Shown here one piece after another: positions 5,591 to 6,047 of a stretch of 6,047 nt of DNA (position 1 is its first letter; the number at the start of each line of letters is the position of its first letter). The stretch is taken from positions 1 through 6,047 of the forward strand of contig JAEZDC010000098.1 in NCBI GenBank assembly GCA_023429825.1, in the 5' to 3' direction. Source of the DNA: Bacteroidota bacterium (lineage in GTDB: Bacteria > Bacteroidota > Bacteroidia > Chitinophagales > Chitinophagaceae). Made by a program: the position numbers and the translations under genes. The notes below the pieces were generated by a model. The model made no database searches, was not told where the DNA came from, and saw only the letters and a list, made by a program, of their open reading frames with translations.

Positions 5591-5637
5591 GCGGCATGAT
5601 GTGACGGATGTGCCCGATGGCATAACCGGTTTAAGCG

Positions 5638-5645
5638 TAGATTTG
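5638..5645 (+). promoter_or_regulatory. Possible Bacteroidota -7 promoter box for recQ
   Basis: TAGATTTG fits the Bacteroidota primary-sigma -7 consensus TAnnTTTG exactly. It lies 9 nt before the proposed GTG start of recQ, which would give a very short or absent leader. I see no clear TTTG at the expected -33 position, so the call is weak. Confidence 0.3.
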
Positions 5646-5654
5646 TAGTTACCA

Positions 5655-6047
5655 GTGTCGCCTGCATTAGCCATATTAAACCGTTATTGGTCATACAACA
5701 GTTTTCGCCCCGGACAGCATGAGATTATTAAGGCCATTCTTGCCCAGCAGGATGTACTTGCTATACTGCCAACGGGTGGCGGTAAGTCCATCTGTTTCCA
5801 GGTACCGGCGTTGATGTTAAACGGCGTTTGTGTAGTGGTTACCCCGCTTATTGCACTGATGAAAGACCAGGTGGCTAATCTTGCAAGGCGTAACATTCCG
5901 GCGGCGGCTATACACAGCGGCATTTCCTGGTACGATGTGGAGCAAACCCTGCAGCAGGCCCTTGCAGGACAGGCGAGGATTCTTTATGTTTCGCCGGAAC
6001 GGCTGGAAACAAGGCGCTTTAAAACCTACCTGGCAGCCATGCAACTT
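5655..6047 (+). CDS. recQ: ATP-dependent DNA helicase RecQ, 5' part (runs off window)
   Basis: The first 131 codons of a superfamily 2 3'-to-5' DNA helicase that unwinds recombination and replication intermediates are present. The GTG at 5655 is the first usable start after an in-frame TAG at 5646; it gives VSPALAILNRYWSYNSFRPGQHEI, matching the normal RecQ beginning (motif 0 around FRPGQ, residues 17-21). Walker A follows as LPTGGGKSICFQVPAL, then VVTPLIALMKDQV (motif Ia), AAAIHSGISWYDVEQTL and LYVSPERLETRRF. The HSGxSxxxxxxxL and LYVSPERL wording is that of Bacteroidota RecQ proteins. The DEAH box, helicase C-terminal, zinc-binding and HRDC parts lie beyond the window. The frame is clean, unlike the two mobile genes to the left. 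A shorter or longer N-terminus cannot be ruled out because no ribosome binding site is evident. Confidence 0.92.
   Translation, partial: MSPALAILNRYWSYNSFRPGQHEIIKAILAQQDVLAILPTGGGKSICFQVPALMLNGVCVVVTPLIALMKDQVANLARRNIPAAAIHSGISWYDVEQTLQQALAGQARILYVSPERLETRRFKTYLAAMQL

Noticed and set aside
5684..6044. Two overlapping minus-strand frames opposite recQ
   Set aside because: The plus strand shows clear RecQ motifs in order; these are shadows.

Overview
The window looks like an accessory region of a Bacteroidota chromosome, probably a Chitinophaga-like member of the Chitinophagales. This rests on the RHS core wording (YYPFGMVMPGR... YDPRIGRFFAIDPL... YPWNSPYAFSEN), a Bacteroidota-style tyrosine recombinase, a RecQ of the Bacteroidota subtype, and one TAnnTTTG promoter-like box. 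The assignment comes from reading the sequence; no database search was run.

Minus strand, 3053 down to 202: four closely packed genes form two tandem orphan RHS cassettes. Cassette 1 is an RHS core tip fused to a CHAT/caspase-like cysteine peptidase domain and a C-terminal bacterial SH3 domain (2019-3053), followed 13 nt later by a small lipoprotein (1553-2005). Cassette 2 is another RHS core tip fused to a C-terminal domain resembling polymorphic toxin type 44 (531-1535), whose stop codon overlaps the start of a three-helix membrane protein (271-531). A rho-independent terminator at 202-230 closes the run. Both RHS proteins lack almost the whole YD-repeat shell and begin just before the conserved (Y)YP..MPGR motif. 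They therefore look like displaced toxin/immunity tips, not complete RHS proteins. The second gene of each pair is the inferred immunity factor.

Plus strand, 3130 to 4896: two mobile-element genes, each with two frame breaks. The first is a tyrosine recombinase with all its catalytic residues still readable. The second is a REP-associated (IS200/Y1-like) transposase, or RAYT. The RAYT is bracketed by inverted copies of a two-hairpin palindromic element: a composite copy upstream (4205-4300) and a copy starting at its stop codon (4886-4966). Two more copies form an 80-bp direct tandem at about 5446-5590. This amounts to a REP/RAYT unit ('REPtron') in Bacteroidota, and it is the most interesting structure in the window.

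Plus strand, 4967-5445 is non-coding as far as I can see and includes a C-rich, G-poor tract. From 5655 to the window end is the 5' part of a recQ helicase gene, starting about 70 bp after the last REP copy.
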